From Paenibacillus contaminans (GTDB lineage Bacteria > Bacillota > Bacilli > Paenibacillales > NBRC-103111): 64,000 nt of DNA. Made by a program: the position numbers and the translations under genes. This document shows, one piece after another, positions 51,959 to 61,157 of this stretch (its first letter is position 1; each line of letters starts with the position of its first letter). The stretch spans positions 62,001-126,000 of the forward strand of contig NZ_QMFB01000008.1 of assembly GCF_003285015.1 (NCBI RefSeq), read 5' to 3'. The notes below the pieces were generated by a model that saw only the letters and a list, made by a program, of their open reading frames with translations, was not told the DNA's origin and searched no databases.

Positions 51959-53488
51959 ATGCGAATGACGAATATGCATCACTTTACCGAGCATCACAGG
52001 TTTTGCGTCTATCGCGATTTCGCGCTTAGCGGAATGGATTACCGGATGCTCACCAACATTTATCAGCCGATGATCGGCGCTTTTGCCGTAGGCGTTTATA
52101 CGACATTATACCAGCAGCTGGCCAGTGAGAAATCCGGATATTCGGAGCTGGAGCAGCAGCGCAGGCTGTTTCTTTCGCTCGAGCTTGAGCCTGGCGAGCG
52201 GGGCAGAAAGTTTTTTGTCGAGCAGACGTCGAAGCTGGAGGCGGTAGGCCTTTTGCAAACGGCCAGACGTTTTACGCCCGAAGGCGAAGATTATATTTAC
52301 GAGTACCAGCTGGCTCAACCGCTGTCGCCGAACGAGTTTTTCAAAAACCAGCATTTGACGCTGCTGCTTCGCGACAAGGTCGGCAAATATATGGTGCTGT
52401 CGTTGCGGGACCAGTTGATTGCCGAGGAGCCGGGAGAATTGATTGCCGCCCAGTCGGAGCAGCTGTCGGTGCCGTTTTACGATATTTTCAGGCTGAATAC
52501 GCAGGTCATCGATTATGAGCTGGAGCAAGCGCTCTACCAATCTGCGCCGGCCCGTCAGGCGGCGGCTCTCGATGTGACGAGCAAGGGCTTCGAGTACAGC
52601 GAAATCATTATGCGCTTTCCGCGGGGCTCCCGCAACCGGGTGTGCGTCGAAGCGCTCAAATACAGGACCGATCAGCTTGCTGCGGTTAATATCGTGGCGA
52701 AGAAGTATAATTTGTCCTTGCAGGAGACTTGCCGCCTGCTCGACGAGGACGGCGTGTTCGACGAAGAGGGAGAGCTGCAGATCGATTTGATGCAGTATAG
52801 GGCGAATCTGTTTTTCCGGCAGGACAAAAGACGGGACGAGCAGACGGAACGTTTCGTGCGGAAGTTTGCGGCAGACGAGAGCGAACGTACCGATGCCGCA
52901 TCCGAAGGGAAACCGGCAGACGGACACGAGACGGAAGAAGCCGGCAAATCCGTCGAAATGGCCTTTTATTTGGAGGTTCCGGTCATTTTCCAAGCGTTAT
53001 TCAATGTTCACCAGTATAATATGCTGCTCCGCAATGAGCCATATACGGTTGTGCTTAAACGGTATTTCGCCCAGGGCACCGTGCCTGACGGGGTTCTGGA
53101 TATTTTCGAGAAAATCGATTTGAATTACAGGCTGAACGAAGAGGTTATCAACGTTCTTATCCATTTCATTCATGCCGATCGCCGGTCGTGGGCGAAGTCG
53201 TCGATCGAGGCGGTAGCTTCGGACATGCTCGGCAAGCAAATCGTCAGCTATGAGCAAGCGGTAGAATATATACGTGAGCGAATGCGTTTCCGCGAACAAG
53301 CGGCCGCGCGCGCAGCACAGGAGAAGGACCGCAGGGGCAGCTATTCGCAGCGCAGCCCTCGCGGCGGCGCCAAGCAAAAACCGCAAATTCCGATGGTCGC
53401 GAACGAACCGAACGACTCGCCGGTTTCGCCGGAGGAGCTGGAGGAAATGCGGCGCAAGGCGCAGCGGCTGGACCGCAATCGGACGTAG
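51959..53488 (+). CDS. dnaB: Replication initiation/membrane attachment protein DnaB (Bacillus type)
   Basis: 509 aa. Not the helicase: in Bacillus this protein works with DnaD and DnaI to load the replicative helicase at origins and restarted forks. The N-terminal winged-helix-like domain (MLTNIYQPMIGAFAVGVYTTLYQQL) and two DnaD-like C-terminal regions (LNYRLNEEVINVLIHFI; AVEYIRERMRFREQ) are seen. The tail is basic and disordered. ATG at 51959 is the best start (GGATGGAG upstream, spacing 11); later ATGs at 51965 and 51974 are possible. It lies 16 bp before dnaI. Confidence 0.87.
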   Translation: MRMTNMHHFTEHHRFCVYRDFALSGMDYRMLTNIYQPMIGAFAVGVYTTLYQQLASEKSGYSELEQQRRLFLSLELEPGERGRKFFVEQTSKLEAVGLLQTARRFTPEGEDYIYEYQLAQPLSPNEFFKNQHLTLLLRDKVGKYMVLSLRDQLIAEEPGELIAAQSEQLSVPFYDIFRLNTQVIDYELEQALYQSAPARQAAALDVTSKGFEYSEIIMRFPRGSRNRVCVEALKYRTDQLAAVNIVAKKYNLSLQETCRLLDEDGVFDEEGELQIDLMQYRANLFFRQDKRRDEQTERFVRKFAADESERTDAASEGKPADGHETEEAGKSVEMAFYLEVPVIFQALFNVHQYNMLLRNEPYTVVLKRYFAQGTVPDGVLDIFEKIDLNYRLNEEVINVLIHFIHADRRSWAKSSIEAVASDMLGKQIVSYEQAVEYIRERMRFREQAAARAAQEKDRRGSYSQRSPRGGAKQKPQIPMVANEPNDSPVSPEELEEMRRKAQRLDRNRT

Positions 53489-53504
53489 AAGGGAGAGGTA
53501 GCGC

Positions 53505-54455
53505 ATGGAATCGTTAGGCGATCTGCTCAAATCGATACCGAGCCGCGCATATTTGGAAAGGGCGGAGCAAAGACGGCTTGAGCTGCTGGCCGACCCTCTC
53601 ATCGTCAAGTGGCGGCAAAAATATACGAAGGTCACCGATGACGACATCAGGCTTAATTTAAACAAAGTGCACCAATATGTGCTTGAAATGAATAACTGCG
53701 TGAACTGCCCGGGGCTGGACAAATGCCCGAACGATTTGGAAGGGCACTATACGATGCTGTCGGTCGAAGATGCCGCCGGAACGTCGCATATATACGACAA
53801 CAAGGTCGCTTGCCGGAAGTTTGCGGCACGCCAGACCCAGGAGCAGCTAAAAAGCCGCATACGCAGCTTTTATGTCGACGACAGGCTGCTTCAGCAAGGG
53901 TATTCGGCGGACGAAATTTTTAATAACGACATGGAACGGATCAAAGCGGTCGATCAGCTTAACGACTATATTTTACTGACCCAGGAGCAAGGGCTTCAGA
54001 CCCGCGGGCTCTATATGGTGGGCAAGTTCGGCACGGGCAAGACGTTCTTGATGTGCTACATGCTTCACGAGCTGGCCAAAGCCGGGATGACCGGGGCGAT
54101 CGTTTATGTGCCGGATTTCGCCGAGGACTTGAAGGGCATGTTCGGAGAGCCGCAAAAGCTGAAGGAAACGATCGACGTGCTCAAGGAAACCGATCTGCTG
54201 ATCCTTGACGACATCGGCGCGGAAAATATGAACCCGTGGCTGCGGGATCATGTGCTCGGTGCGATTCTCAACTATCGGATGAATAGAAAGCCGACCTTTT
54301 TCACGTCGAATTACGAGCTGGACGCACTGGAGAAGCACTTCAGCTTTACGAGCAAGGACGGGGATGACGAGCTTAAGGGACAGCGCATCATGGACCGGAT
54401 TCGGCCTTTTGTCGATGTCGTGTATGTGAGGGGCCGCAATAAGCGGGGATCATGA
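53505..54455 (+). CDS. dnaI: Primosomal helicase loader DnaI
   Basis: 316-aa AAA+ ATPase that loads the DnaC/DnaB-family helicase. The N-terminal domain has a Zn site (CVNCPGLDKCPNDLEGH, with a Cys later in KVACRKFAAR). The AAA+ part has Walker A GKFGTGKTFL, Walker B LLILDDIGAE and sensor FFTSNY. GGGAGAGGTAGCGC precedes the ATG. Synteny with dnaB is the Bacillota standard. Confidence 0.92.
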   Translation: MESLGDLLKSIPSRAYLERAEQRRLELLADPLIVKWRQKYTKVTDDDIRLNLNKVHQYVLEMNNCVNCPGLDKCPNDLEGHYTMLSVEDAAGTSHIYDNKVACRKFAARQTQEQLKSRIRSFYVDDRLLQQGYSADEIFNNDMERIKAVDQLNDYILLTQEQGLQTRGLYMVGKFGTGKTFLMCYMLHELAKAGMTGAIVYVPDFAEDLKGMFGEPQKLKETIDVLKETDLLILDDIGAENMNPWLRDHVLGAILNYRMNRKPTFFTSNYELDALEKHFSFTSKDGDDELKGQRIMDRIRPFVDVVYVRGRNKRGS

Positions 54456-54562
54456 TGGGGAAGTCCGGTAGTACAGAGCAGGAGCAATAGAATCGGATGC
54501 GGTATGCGGGCGGCGAATGCCGCTCTTTCCGTTGTTACGGTTCTTTTTGTTTTGGCGGAAAG

Positions 54563-54610
54563 GTTCTTAATTTTTATTAAGAATTACGATTGAACGGTAT
54601 GCTGTATAAT
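54563..54610 (+). promoter_or_regulatory. Two-component promoter with palindrome 1
   Basis: TATAAT at 54605-54610. Upstream, at 54564-54583, the inverted repeat TTCTTAAT-N4-ATTAAGAA (loop TTTT) lies where OmpR-family activators bind. The 21 bp from 54563 to 54583 are identical to 56657-56677. Confidence 0.7.
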
Positions 54611-54642
54611 AGGGTCATTGCCAAGAAGCGGGAGGGTTCAGC

Positions 54643-55335
54643 ATGTTCGGAGGGACAATTCTCCTCGTCGACGACGAAAAGGAAATTATTGATCTCTTGG
54701 AAATCTATTTGAAAAATGAGGGGTACAAGCTGCTAAAAGCGAGCAACGGAGCCGAAGCTCTCGAGCTCTTAACGATACACGAGGTGGATCTGATCATTCT
54801 CGACATCATGATGCCGCAGATGGACGGCATTCAAGCCTGCATGAAAATACGCGAGGAGAAGCAGATGCCGATCATTATGCTTTCGGCCAAAACGCAGGAG
54901 ATCGACAAAATTACAGGACTCAGCTTAGGCGCCGACGATTATGTCACAAAGCCGTTCAGTCCGCTTGAAATGATCGCCCGCGTCAAATCGCAGCTCCGCA
55001 GATACAGGCAGCTGAACGTTTCGCGCGTGAAGAACGATAACGAAATCGTTATCGACGACCTTTTGATAAACGTGGCCACCCATAAAGTAAGCGTCGATCA
55101 AAACGAGGTCCGATTGACGCCGCGGGAGTTCGCCATTCTCGAGGTGCTCGCCCGAAACCGCGGCATCGTGCTCAGTATGGAGCAAATATATGAAGAGGTG
55201 TGGAACGATCCTTTCCTTGAATCGAACAACACGCTGATGGTGCATATCCGCAAAATCCGCGAAAAAATCGAGAAAGACCCGAGCAGCCCGCAAATTATAA
55301 AGACGGTATGGGGGATCGGCTACGTGATTGAATAG
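54643..55335 (+). CDS. OmpR/VanR-like response regulator
   Basis: 230 aa. Receiver domain with acidic pocket LLVDDEKE, phospho-acceptor D54 in ILDIMMPQMDG and Lys in DDYVTKPFSP. The C-terminal winged helix has LTPREFAILEVLARNRG and HIRKIREKIE. Strong GGGAGGG site. The kinase gene follows after 157 bp, so the two are probably one transcript. Closest class by pattern is VanR-like. Confidence 0.9.
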   Translation: MFGGTILLVDDEKEIIDLLEIYLKNEGYKLLKASNGAEALELLTIHEVDLIILDIMMPQMDGIQACMKIREEKQMPIIMLSAKTQEIDKITGLSLGADDYVTKPFSPLEMIARVKSQLRRYRQLNVSRVKNDNEIVIDDLLINVATHKVSVDQNEVRLTPREFAILEVLARNRGIVLSMEQIYEEVWNDPFLESNNTLMVHIRKIREKIEKDPSSPQIIKTVWGIGYVIE

Positions 55336-55492
55336 GACTGCCGGCGCCGATGACCGAAAGCGGTCCGACCGCCGCCATACAGCGCCGCAGTGCGAGCCGG
55401 GTAATCCCGGTCATTCGATAAGAGACTTTTTGTAGGCATAAATCCATGCAAGAGGCGAACGTCAGAATATTACCGAACCAGAGGCGATCCGA

Positions 55493-56602
55493 ATGAGAAA
55501 CAGCTTTATCCGTACGATTCGCTGGAAATTTATTTTTATATTTGTGCTTAGCGCTTCGTTGTCCGTGGCTGCCGCATTCGTTTTTTATCAGTTGTGCAAG
55601 CTGCTGGCGAAAATCGATACGTTCCGCCCTCCGATCAATTGGCTTATCGGCAAAACCGGTTCGATTCCGGTTCTCGTAGTCGGCGGCGCGATACTTTTTC
55701 TGCTTCTGTTTTTCGTCCTTAGCAGCAAAATGATCCGCTATTTGGGCGAAATCATGCGCGGCCTTCAGGAGATTGCCAAAGGCAATCTTACGCACGAAAT
55801 CGCCGCCAAATCAAATGACGAGCTCGGTCTGCTGGCCGAAACGATCAATGGCATGACGAAGCAGCTGAAAAAATCGATCGAAGAGGAACGAAACGCCGAG
55901 CGGTCCAAAAACGAGCTCATTACGGGAGTATCGCATGATCTTCGCACCCCGCTTACCTCCATTCTCGGTTATTTGGAATTGATCGAGAACGACCGGTATA
56001 AGGATGAGGTCGAGCTTCGCTACTACTCCAACATCGCTTTCGAGAAGGCGAAACGGCTGAAAAAACTGATCGACGATTTATTCGAATATACGTCCATTCA
56101 CGATAAAGGCCCGATGCTCGAAATGAAAAAGATTAATATAAACGGCTTGCTGAAGCAGCTGGCCGAGGAATTTGTGCCGATCTTGGCGAAGGCAGGAATG
56201 TCGTACCGGATAAACGCCGACGAAGAGACGTTGTATGTGCATGCGGACGGAAGCCATCTAATGCGGGCGTATGAAAATATTATTTCAAATGCCGTGCGCT
56301 ACGGAAGAGAAGGCAAATACGTCGATATCCGCATCGGGAAGAGCGGAGGCGAGGCGGTCATCGAGGTTGCCAATTTCGGCGAGCCGATTCCTGCGCGCGA
56401 TTTGCCCCATATTTTCGATCGCTTTTACCGGGCCGAAAAATCCCGTTCGTCGCAATCCGGAGGATCGGGGCTTGGACTTGCGATTACGAAAAGCATTTTG
56501 GAGCTGAACGGAGGCAAAATAACGGTCCGGAGCAGCCGCGAGCAAACCGTGTTCGAAACGAGATTTCCGCTTATACCCGCCGCCGACGCGGATCGTGCAT
56601 GA
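55493..56602 (+). CDS. VanS-like sensor histidine kinase
   Basis: 369 aa. Two helices at about 13-37 and 58-77 enclose only about 20 extracellular residues, so this is an intramembrane-type sensor. HAMP follows (79-130), then HisKA with H148 in GVSHDLRTPLTSILGYLE, and HATPase_c with the N box NIISNAVRYG and G boxes (FDRFYRAEKS, SGGSGLGLAI). The minimal loop suits detection of envelope stress or a partner membrane protein. A terminator follows. Confidence 0.9.
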   Translation: MRNSFIRTIRWKFIFIFVLSASLSVAAAFVFYQLCKLLAKIDTFRPPINWLIGKTGSIPVLVVGGAILFLLLFFVLSSKMIRYLGEIMRGLQEIAKGNLTHEIAAKSNDELGLLAETINGMTKQLKKSIEEERNAERSKNELITGVSHDLRTPLTSILGYLELIENDRYKDEVELRYYSNIAFEKAKRLKKLIDDLFEYTSIHDKGPMLEMKKININGLLKQLAEEFVPILAKAGMSYRINADEETLYVHADGSHLMRAYENIISNAVRYGREGKYVDIRIGKSGGEAVIEVANFGEPIPARDLPHIFDRFYRAEKSRSSQSGGSGLGLAITKSILELNGGKITVRSSREQTVFETRFPLIPAADADRA

Positions 56603-56606
56603 AGAA

Positions 56607-56633
56607 GGCCGTATGTGATACGCGCCTTTTTTT
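56607..56633 (+). terminator. Terminator after histidine kinase gene
   Basis: GGC-CGTAT-GTG-ATACG-C-GCC then T7; separates the sensor pair from the next operon. Confidence 0.82.
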
Positions 56634-56656
56634 GTTGCGCTTTTTGCCGGTGCGAA

Positions 56657-56735
56657 GTTCTTAATTTTTATTAAGAAGTGCTTAAGCAGATCGCAAGCGG
56701 CTCCTTACCGGCTGTTAATATCGCTCGTTTATACT
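56657..56735 (+). promoter_or_regulatory. Glycosyltransferase-operon control region with palindrome 2
   Basis: The 21-bp palindrome (56657-56677) is identical to that at 54563-54583. Downstream lies TATACT at 56730-56735 (candidate -10, -35 unclear). The operon start is at 56765. Confidence 0.65.
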
Positions 56736-56764
56736 TCGATTGTGAAGCGGAGGGTGATGGAGAG

Positions 56765-58009
56765 ATGAAGCGAAAGCTGGCTGTGGGAACGGCGCTGTTT
56801 ATTATTTTGATGCTGGGAGGCTGGCTGCGGGTCGATTTTCTGCGGTCGGTCGAGCACGATATGTCTCCCGATTCGATCAATTACGATGCGATGACCAGAC
56901 AACTGCTGGAGGACGGGGTCTACGGATATGCGGATACCGAGCCGAATGCGAAAATAACGCCGGGCTTTCCGCTGTTTTTGGCCACGGTGTACAAGCTCGT
57001 CGACTACCGGGACCATGACCCGCTGCCCTGGGTTCGCTACGCGCAAGTGTTGATCAGCTTGGCATCGCTCTGGCTTATTTTCCGGATAACGAAGGAGCTG
57101 TCCAATGACGTCGCAGGCTTGCTGTCCGCCTTGGCGGCTGCGGTTTATCCGCCATTCGTTTGGGCGAACGGCGCGGTGTTGACGGAGGTACTCGGCATTT
57201 TCTTTATGCTTGGGTATGTGTGGGTACAAACGATAACGTTTCGTAAACAGACGAGGCCTCCGGCTTTCTTATCGGGAGTGCTGCTGGGATTGACCGTACT
57301 TGTCCGTCCGGAGTTTATGCCGCTGATCGTTGTGAACTATTTGTTCTTCTGGCTGTTGAAGCGGGATGTGAAGCGCGTACTGAAGCTGTTTGCCTTAACC
57401 GCTGCGGGACTTGCGCTTGTGTTATTGCCGTGGTGGGCACGCAATGTCGTGACGCTGAACGAGGTTGTCATTACCGCTACGCAAGCCAATCCGTTCAAGG
57501 CGGGTACGTATCCGTACAAAAATTACGATGACGATCTTGTCGACCAGAACGGGAAGACGGAGATGGAAGTAGCCGTCGAACGGTTAAAGAAAGGCTTCTC
57601 GACGCAGCCCGGGTTATACCTCAAATGGTACACGATCGGCAAGCTCGAGCACATTTATGCCAGCGCCTATTACGGCGGCGGTCATCAGCCTTACCATAAC
57701 GTTTTGCCGTCCTCCGTCAATCCGAACGAATTTCATCGATGGCTTGTCTTTATCGGTCTCGCAGCTGCGATTGCGCTTGCAACCCGCTGGAGGAATACGG
57801 CGAACCTGCTCGTCGTCATCGTCGTGACCATGACGCTGATCCGTCTCGTCTTCGTGCCGGAATACCGGTACAACGTGATGTCGATGCCGCTCATTATTAT
57901 CGTCGAATGCATAGTCTTCATCAACGTATTATGGTGGTTATACGGCAAATGGGGCGGGCGAAAAACAGGAAAAACAAGGGGGAATCACGATGCGGCATTG
58001 CCAGTCTGA
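56765..58009 (+). CDS. GT39-like membrane glycosyltransferase
   Basis: 414 aa with about 10 helices, of the GT-C fold like ArnT/PMT proteins. The first loop contains the acidic motif DMSPDSINYDAMTRQL typical of that fold, and ITPGFPLFLATVYKL follows. Such enzymes transfer a sugar from a lipid-phosphate donor to an acceptor outside the membrane. The ATG at 56765 follows GGAGGGTGATGGAGAG. The next gene may make the lipid donor. It overlaps that gene by 20 bp. Confidence 0.78.
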   Translation: MKRKLAVGTALFIILMLGGWLRVDFLRSVEHDMSPDSINYDAMTRQLLEDGVYGYADTEPNAKITPGFPLFLATVYKLVDYRDHDPLPWVRYAQVLISLASLWLIFRITKELSNDVAGLLSALAAAVYPPFVWANGAVLTEVLGIFFMLGYVWVQTITFRKQTRPPAFLSGVLLGLTVLVRPEFMPLIVVNYLFFWLLKRDVKRVLKLFALTAAGLALVLLPWWARNVVTLNEVVITATQANPFKAGTYPYKNYDDDLVDQNGKTEMEVAVERLKKGFSTQPGLYLKWYTIGKLEHIYASAYYGGGHQPYHNVLPSSVNPNEFHRWLVFIGLAAAIALATRWRNTANLLVVIVVTMTLIRLVFVPEYRYNVMSMPLIIIVECIVFINVLWWLYGKWGGRKTGKTRGNHDAALPV

Positions 58010-58721
58010 CGCCAGCCTGCTGATTATCGTGCCAGCATACAACGAAGCGGGACAAATCGTGCAAGTCATTGAAAATATCCGGGCGCACGTTCCGCAAGCC
58101 GACATCGTCGTCGTCAACGACGGCTCGAAGGACGATACGCTGGAGCGGGCACAACAAACGGGCGTCACCGTACTTGATTTGCCTTATAACCTCGGGATCG
58201 GCGGAGCCGTCCAAACCGGCTACCGCTACGCGTTAAGAGGAAACTACGATATGGCCGTGCAAATCGACGGAGACGGGCAGCACGATCCGGCTGAGCTGGG
58301 CAAGCTGGTGCGGGCCTTGTCGGAAAGCGGTGCGGACATGGCTGTCGGCTCCCGCTTTTTGGATAAGCAGGGCTACCAGTCTACACGGACGAGACTGATC
58401 GGCATCCGCTTCCTGTCCATGCTCGTCTCGAGCCTGACAGGCCGCAAGGCGACCGATACGACCTCCGGCTTCCGCATTTGCGGCCGCCGGGCGATCGCGC
58501 TGTTCGCGGACCGCTATCCGACCGATTATCCCGAGGTGGAGGCGCTCATGCTGATGCACAAGCACGGGCTCCGCTTCGTCGAATGCCCGGTCAGCATGCG
58601 TCCCCGGCTCCATGGAAGATCGAGCATTACGGCGCTGAAATCGGTGTATTACATGATTAAGGTAACGCTGGCCATTTTGCTCCTGCAGTCCCGGAGGAGA
58701 AGCGCGGAGGAAGCCGTATGA
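57990..58721 (+). CDS. GT2 glycosyltransferase (polyprenyl-P-sugar synthase-like)
   Basis: 243 aa. GT-A fold with LIIVPAYNEAGQIVQVIEN, metal-binding DGDGQHDPAEL and VGSRF, and TSGFRICGRRAIALF. This resembles dolichol-/polyprenyl-phosphate sugar synthases without the C-terminal membrane helices of the GtrB type, though the last segment is hydrophobic (MIKVTLAILLL). It probably charges undecaprenyl phosphate with a sugar for the upstream GT39-like enzyme. AAGGGGGAATCACG precedes the ATG; the stop overlaps the next start. Confidence 0.82.
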   Translation: MRHCQSDASLLIIVPAYNEAGQIVQVIENIRAHVPQADIVVVNDGSKDDTLERAQQTGVTVLDLPYNLGIGGAVQTGYRYALRGNYDMAVQIDGDGQHDPAELGKLVRALSESGADMAVGSRFLDKQGYQSTRTRLIGIRFLSMLVSSLTGRKATDTTSGFRICGRRAIALFADRYPTDYPEVEALMLMHKHGLRFVECPVSMRPRLHGRSSITALKSVYYMIKVTLAILLLQSRRRSAEEAV

Positions 58722-59098
58722 CCGCATCGATTTTTTATATATGCTTCGTCTTGAGCTTGGCTTTTTTTCTAGTCATTCTCAGTCTGATCCGCAAAAAAAG
58801 GCTGAGAGAGCAATACTCGCTTCTTTGGCTCGGATTGAGCGGGCTGATGATGCTCGTTTCCATGTTCCCGAAGGTGCTCGACCGGATCGCAGGCCTTCTG
58901 CAGGTGTCTTACGCGCCGTCCCTTCTTTACGTGCTGGCGATTCTGGCCATCATGTCCATTCTGCTGCATTTGACGCTGGTCGTTTCCGCGCTCGCGGATC
59001 GAACGATAACGCTTGCGCAAACCGTATCGCTGTACGAGGAGCAGCTGCGCCAACTGAAAAAGCGCGGGGATGGCGGGCCGCCGAGCGATTTAAGCTGA
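58718..59098 (+). CDS. DUF2304 membrane protein
   Basis: 126 aa with three hydrophobic helices (FYICFVLSLAFFLVILSLI, LLWLGLSGLMMLVSMFP, LLYVLAILAIMSILLHLTLVVSAL). DUF2304 proteins are common partners of polyprenyl-phosphate sugar synthases; a donor-lipid flippase-like role has been suspected. The ATG overlaps the GT2 stop (ATGA), so the three genes form one coupled unit. Confidence 0.8.
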   Translation: MTASIFYICFVLSLAFFLVILSLIRKKRLREQYSLLWLGLSGLMMLVSMFPKVLDRIAGLLQVSYAPSLLYVLAILAIMSILLHLTLVVSALADRTITLAQTVSLYEEQLRQLKKRGDGGPPSDLS

Positions 59099-59189
59099 GG
59101 TAAGCAAGCATAACGGAAAGCAAAGGCAATGGAGAAATGGGAATTGCCTTGCAGCAATTTTTGACCAACTACTATATTCGAGGTGCAGC

Positions 59190-61157
59190 ATGTCACGCAA
59201 ATGGATGATTTCAGTCGCAGCAATTGTTGTTTTATTATTGGCCGGAGCGGGTTACTTTTTATTGGGAGGACAAAAAGGAAAGGATGACGGCGACGGCGTT
59301 CCCGGCGCAGGCTACAATGCGTCGGGCTTGCCGGCGAGGCAGGAGACGAAGCAGGTCGATTCCGTCGGCGAGCTGCAAAGCGGCTATGACGTCGTAGTCG
59401 TCGGCACCGATCCGGAAGGAATCAGCGCCGCGGTTTCAGCAGCGCGCAACGGGTTGAAAACGCTGCTTGTCGACAGCAAGGGACGCGAGCTGCTGGGCGG
59501 TTTGATGACCGTAGGCTGGCTGAACAGCGTCGATATGAACTGGGACCGGACGTCTTCTACGCTGCCCGGCCGGGAGCAGGATCATTTTAATAAGGGGATT
59601 TTTACGGAATGGTATAAAAAGACGGAAGGCCATTCGTTCGATGTCATAACCGCGGCGAACGCCTTCTACGATATCTTGCGGGCGGAGACGAATATCGATT
59701 TGTATATGAAGGCGACAGCCGTCGAACCGCTCGTCGCCAAGCAAGGCTCGTCCCCCGCAGTGGAAGGGGTCGTTGTTACGAAGCCTGACGGAACGAAAGC
59801 GAACGTAAAGGCCAAAGCGGTCATCGACGCAACGCAGGATGCGGATATCGCGGCCGCTGCCGGAGTGCCTTTCACGATCGGGCGCGAAGATATCGGCGAC
59901 AAAAATTCGCGGATGGCGGTTACGGCGGTTTTCCGGCTGCGCAATATCGATAATGAAGCATGGTCGCTCATCGGCAAACGCTTGAACGGAGACAGCGACA
60001 GCAATACGGGCGTGAGCAAAATGTCCGCTTGGGGATACGGCGAAGAAATGAAAGACTACATGCCGCTGAACCCGGAGGATGCGAAAATGCGCGGTCTCAA
60101 CATTGGCCGGCAGCTGGACGGTACGATTTTGATCAATGCGCTGCAAATTTTCGGAATAGACGGACTTAAGCCGGAATCACGCAAAGAGGCGCTGGAAATC
60201 GCCAAGAAGGAAATACCGAATGTCGTCGCATATTTGCAGCAGTATAAAGAGTTTAAAAAGGTCGAGCTCGATGACATCGCTCCCGAACTCTACGTTCGCG
60301 AGACTCGTCATATGGTCGGAGAGTACCGCCTGTCCGTCGTCGATTTGCTGGAAAACCGCGACCAATGGGACCGCATCGCCTTCGGCTCGTACCCGTCGGA
60401 TATTCAGCGCACGTCGCCTTCCGACAATGGAGCCGTCGTCGTTCACCCGTTGAAGTATGCGGTGCCGTTCCGCAGCATCGTGCCGAAAGAGGTCGACGGC
60501 CTACTTGTCGTCGGACGTTCCGCCAGCTACGATACGCTGGCGCATGGCAGCGCGCGGGTCATCCCTACCGGAATGGCCGAAGGCCAGGCTGCGGGAGCGG
60601 CGGCGAAGCTTGCCATCGAGCAGGGGATGACGTTTCGGAAGCTGTCCGAGTCGAAGACGCTGATCGCCGAGATGCAGAAGCGGCTGAACGAGCAGGGCAT
60701 GGAGCTCGAGCCTTATGAGCTGGAGCTGCAGCCTTTTATGAAGCATAAAGCGTATCCCGGGCTCAAAGCGGCCGTTTACATGGGCATCGCTTACGGATCC
60801 TACAATAACGAAGCGTTCAAGCTGGACAATGTCTCGAACGCCCAGCGCATGGTCAACCAAATGAACAGCGTCAGACGGATGTACAAGGAGTTTTTCAAGG
60901 GCGATCCGTCCGCGGCGGTGAAAGGCATGGAGGAGCCGGCCAAAAAGCAGCTAAGCTTGCAGCAGGCGAGCTTGACGATCGCTCTTGCCGCAGGTTTGGA
61001 TACGAAGCTCGATAATGCCCAAGCGGAGCTGGAGAGCAATGGACTGCTGAGCAAATCGACCGCCGATATGATCGGCAATAAAGAGAAGCTGACCGACGGG
61101 GAAGTGTTTATGATGCTGAAGGATGCTGTGGAGAAGCGGAGCGGGGTTACGTTTTGA
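59190..61157 (+). CDS. Membrane-anchored FAD-dependent oxidoreductase
   Basis: 655 aa. One N-terminal hydrophobic anchor (ISVAAIVVLLLAGAGYFLLG) precedes an FAD-binding domain with VVVVGTDPEGISAAVSAARNG (GTDPEG replaces the GxGxxG consensus), then ELLGGLMTVGWLN, a later FAD contact region ending VVGRSASYDTLAHGSARVIPTGMAEGQAAG. This is the FAD-dependent oxidoreductase group close to fumarate-reductase-like and xylan-related proteins. The C-terminal 60 residues (LSLQQASLTIALAAGLD, KLTDGEVFMMLKDAVEK) resemble an S-layer homology-like module. GAGGTGCAGC precedes the ATG, 91 bp after the DUF2304 gene. Substrate unknown. Confidence 0.7.
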   Translation: MSRKWMISVAAIVVLLLAGAGYFLLGGQKGKDDGDGVPGAGYNASGLPARQETKQVDSVGELQSGYDVVVVGTDPEGISAAVSAARNGLKTLLVDSKGRELLGGLMTVGWLNSVDMNWDRTSSTLPGREQDHFNKGIFTEWYKKTEGHSFDVITAANAFYDILRAETNIDLYMKATAVEPLVAKQGSSPAVEGVVVTKPDGTKANVKAKAVIDATQDADIAAAAGVPFTIGREDIGDKNSRMAVTAVFRLRNIDNEAWSLIGKRLNGDSDSNTGVSKMSAWGYGEEMKDYMPLNPEDAKMRGLNIGRQLDGTILINALQIFGIDGLKPESRKEALEIAKKEIPNVVAYLQQYKEFKKVELDDIAPELYVRETRHMVGEYRLSVVDLLENRDQWDRIAFGSYPSDIQRTSPSDNGAVVVHPLKYAVPFRSIVPKEVDGLLVVGRSASYDTLAHGSARVIPTGMAEGQAAGAAAKLAIEQGMTFRKLSESKTLIAEMQKRLNEQGMELEPYELELQPFMKHKAYPGLKAAVYMGIAYGSYNNEAFKLDNVSNAQRMVNQMNSVRRMYKEFFKGDPSAAVKGMEEPAKKQLSLQQASLTIALAAGLDTKLDNAQAELESNGLLSKSTADMIGNKEKLTDGEVFMMLKDAVEKRSGVTF

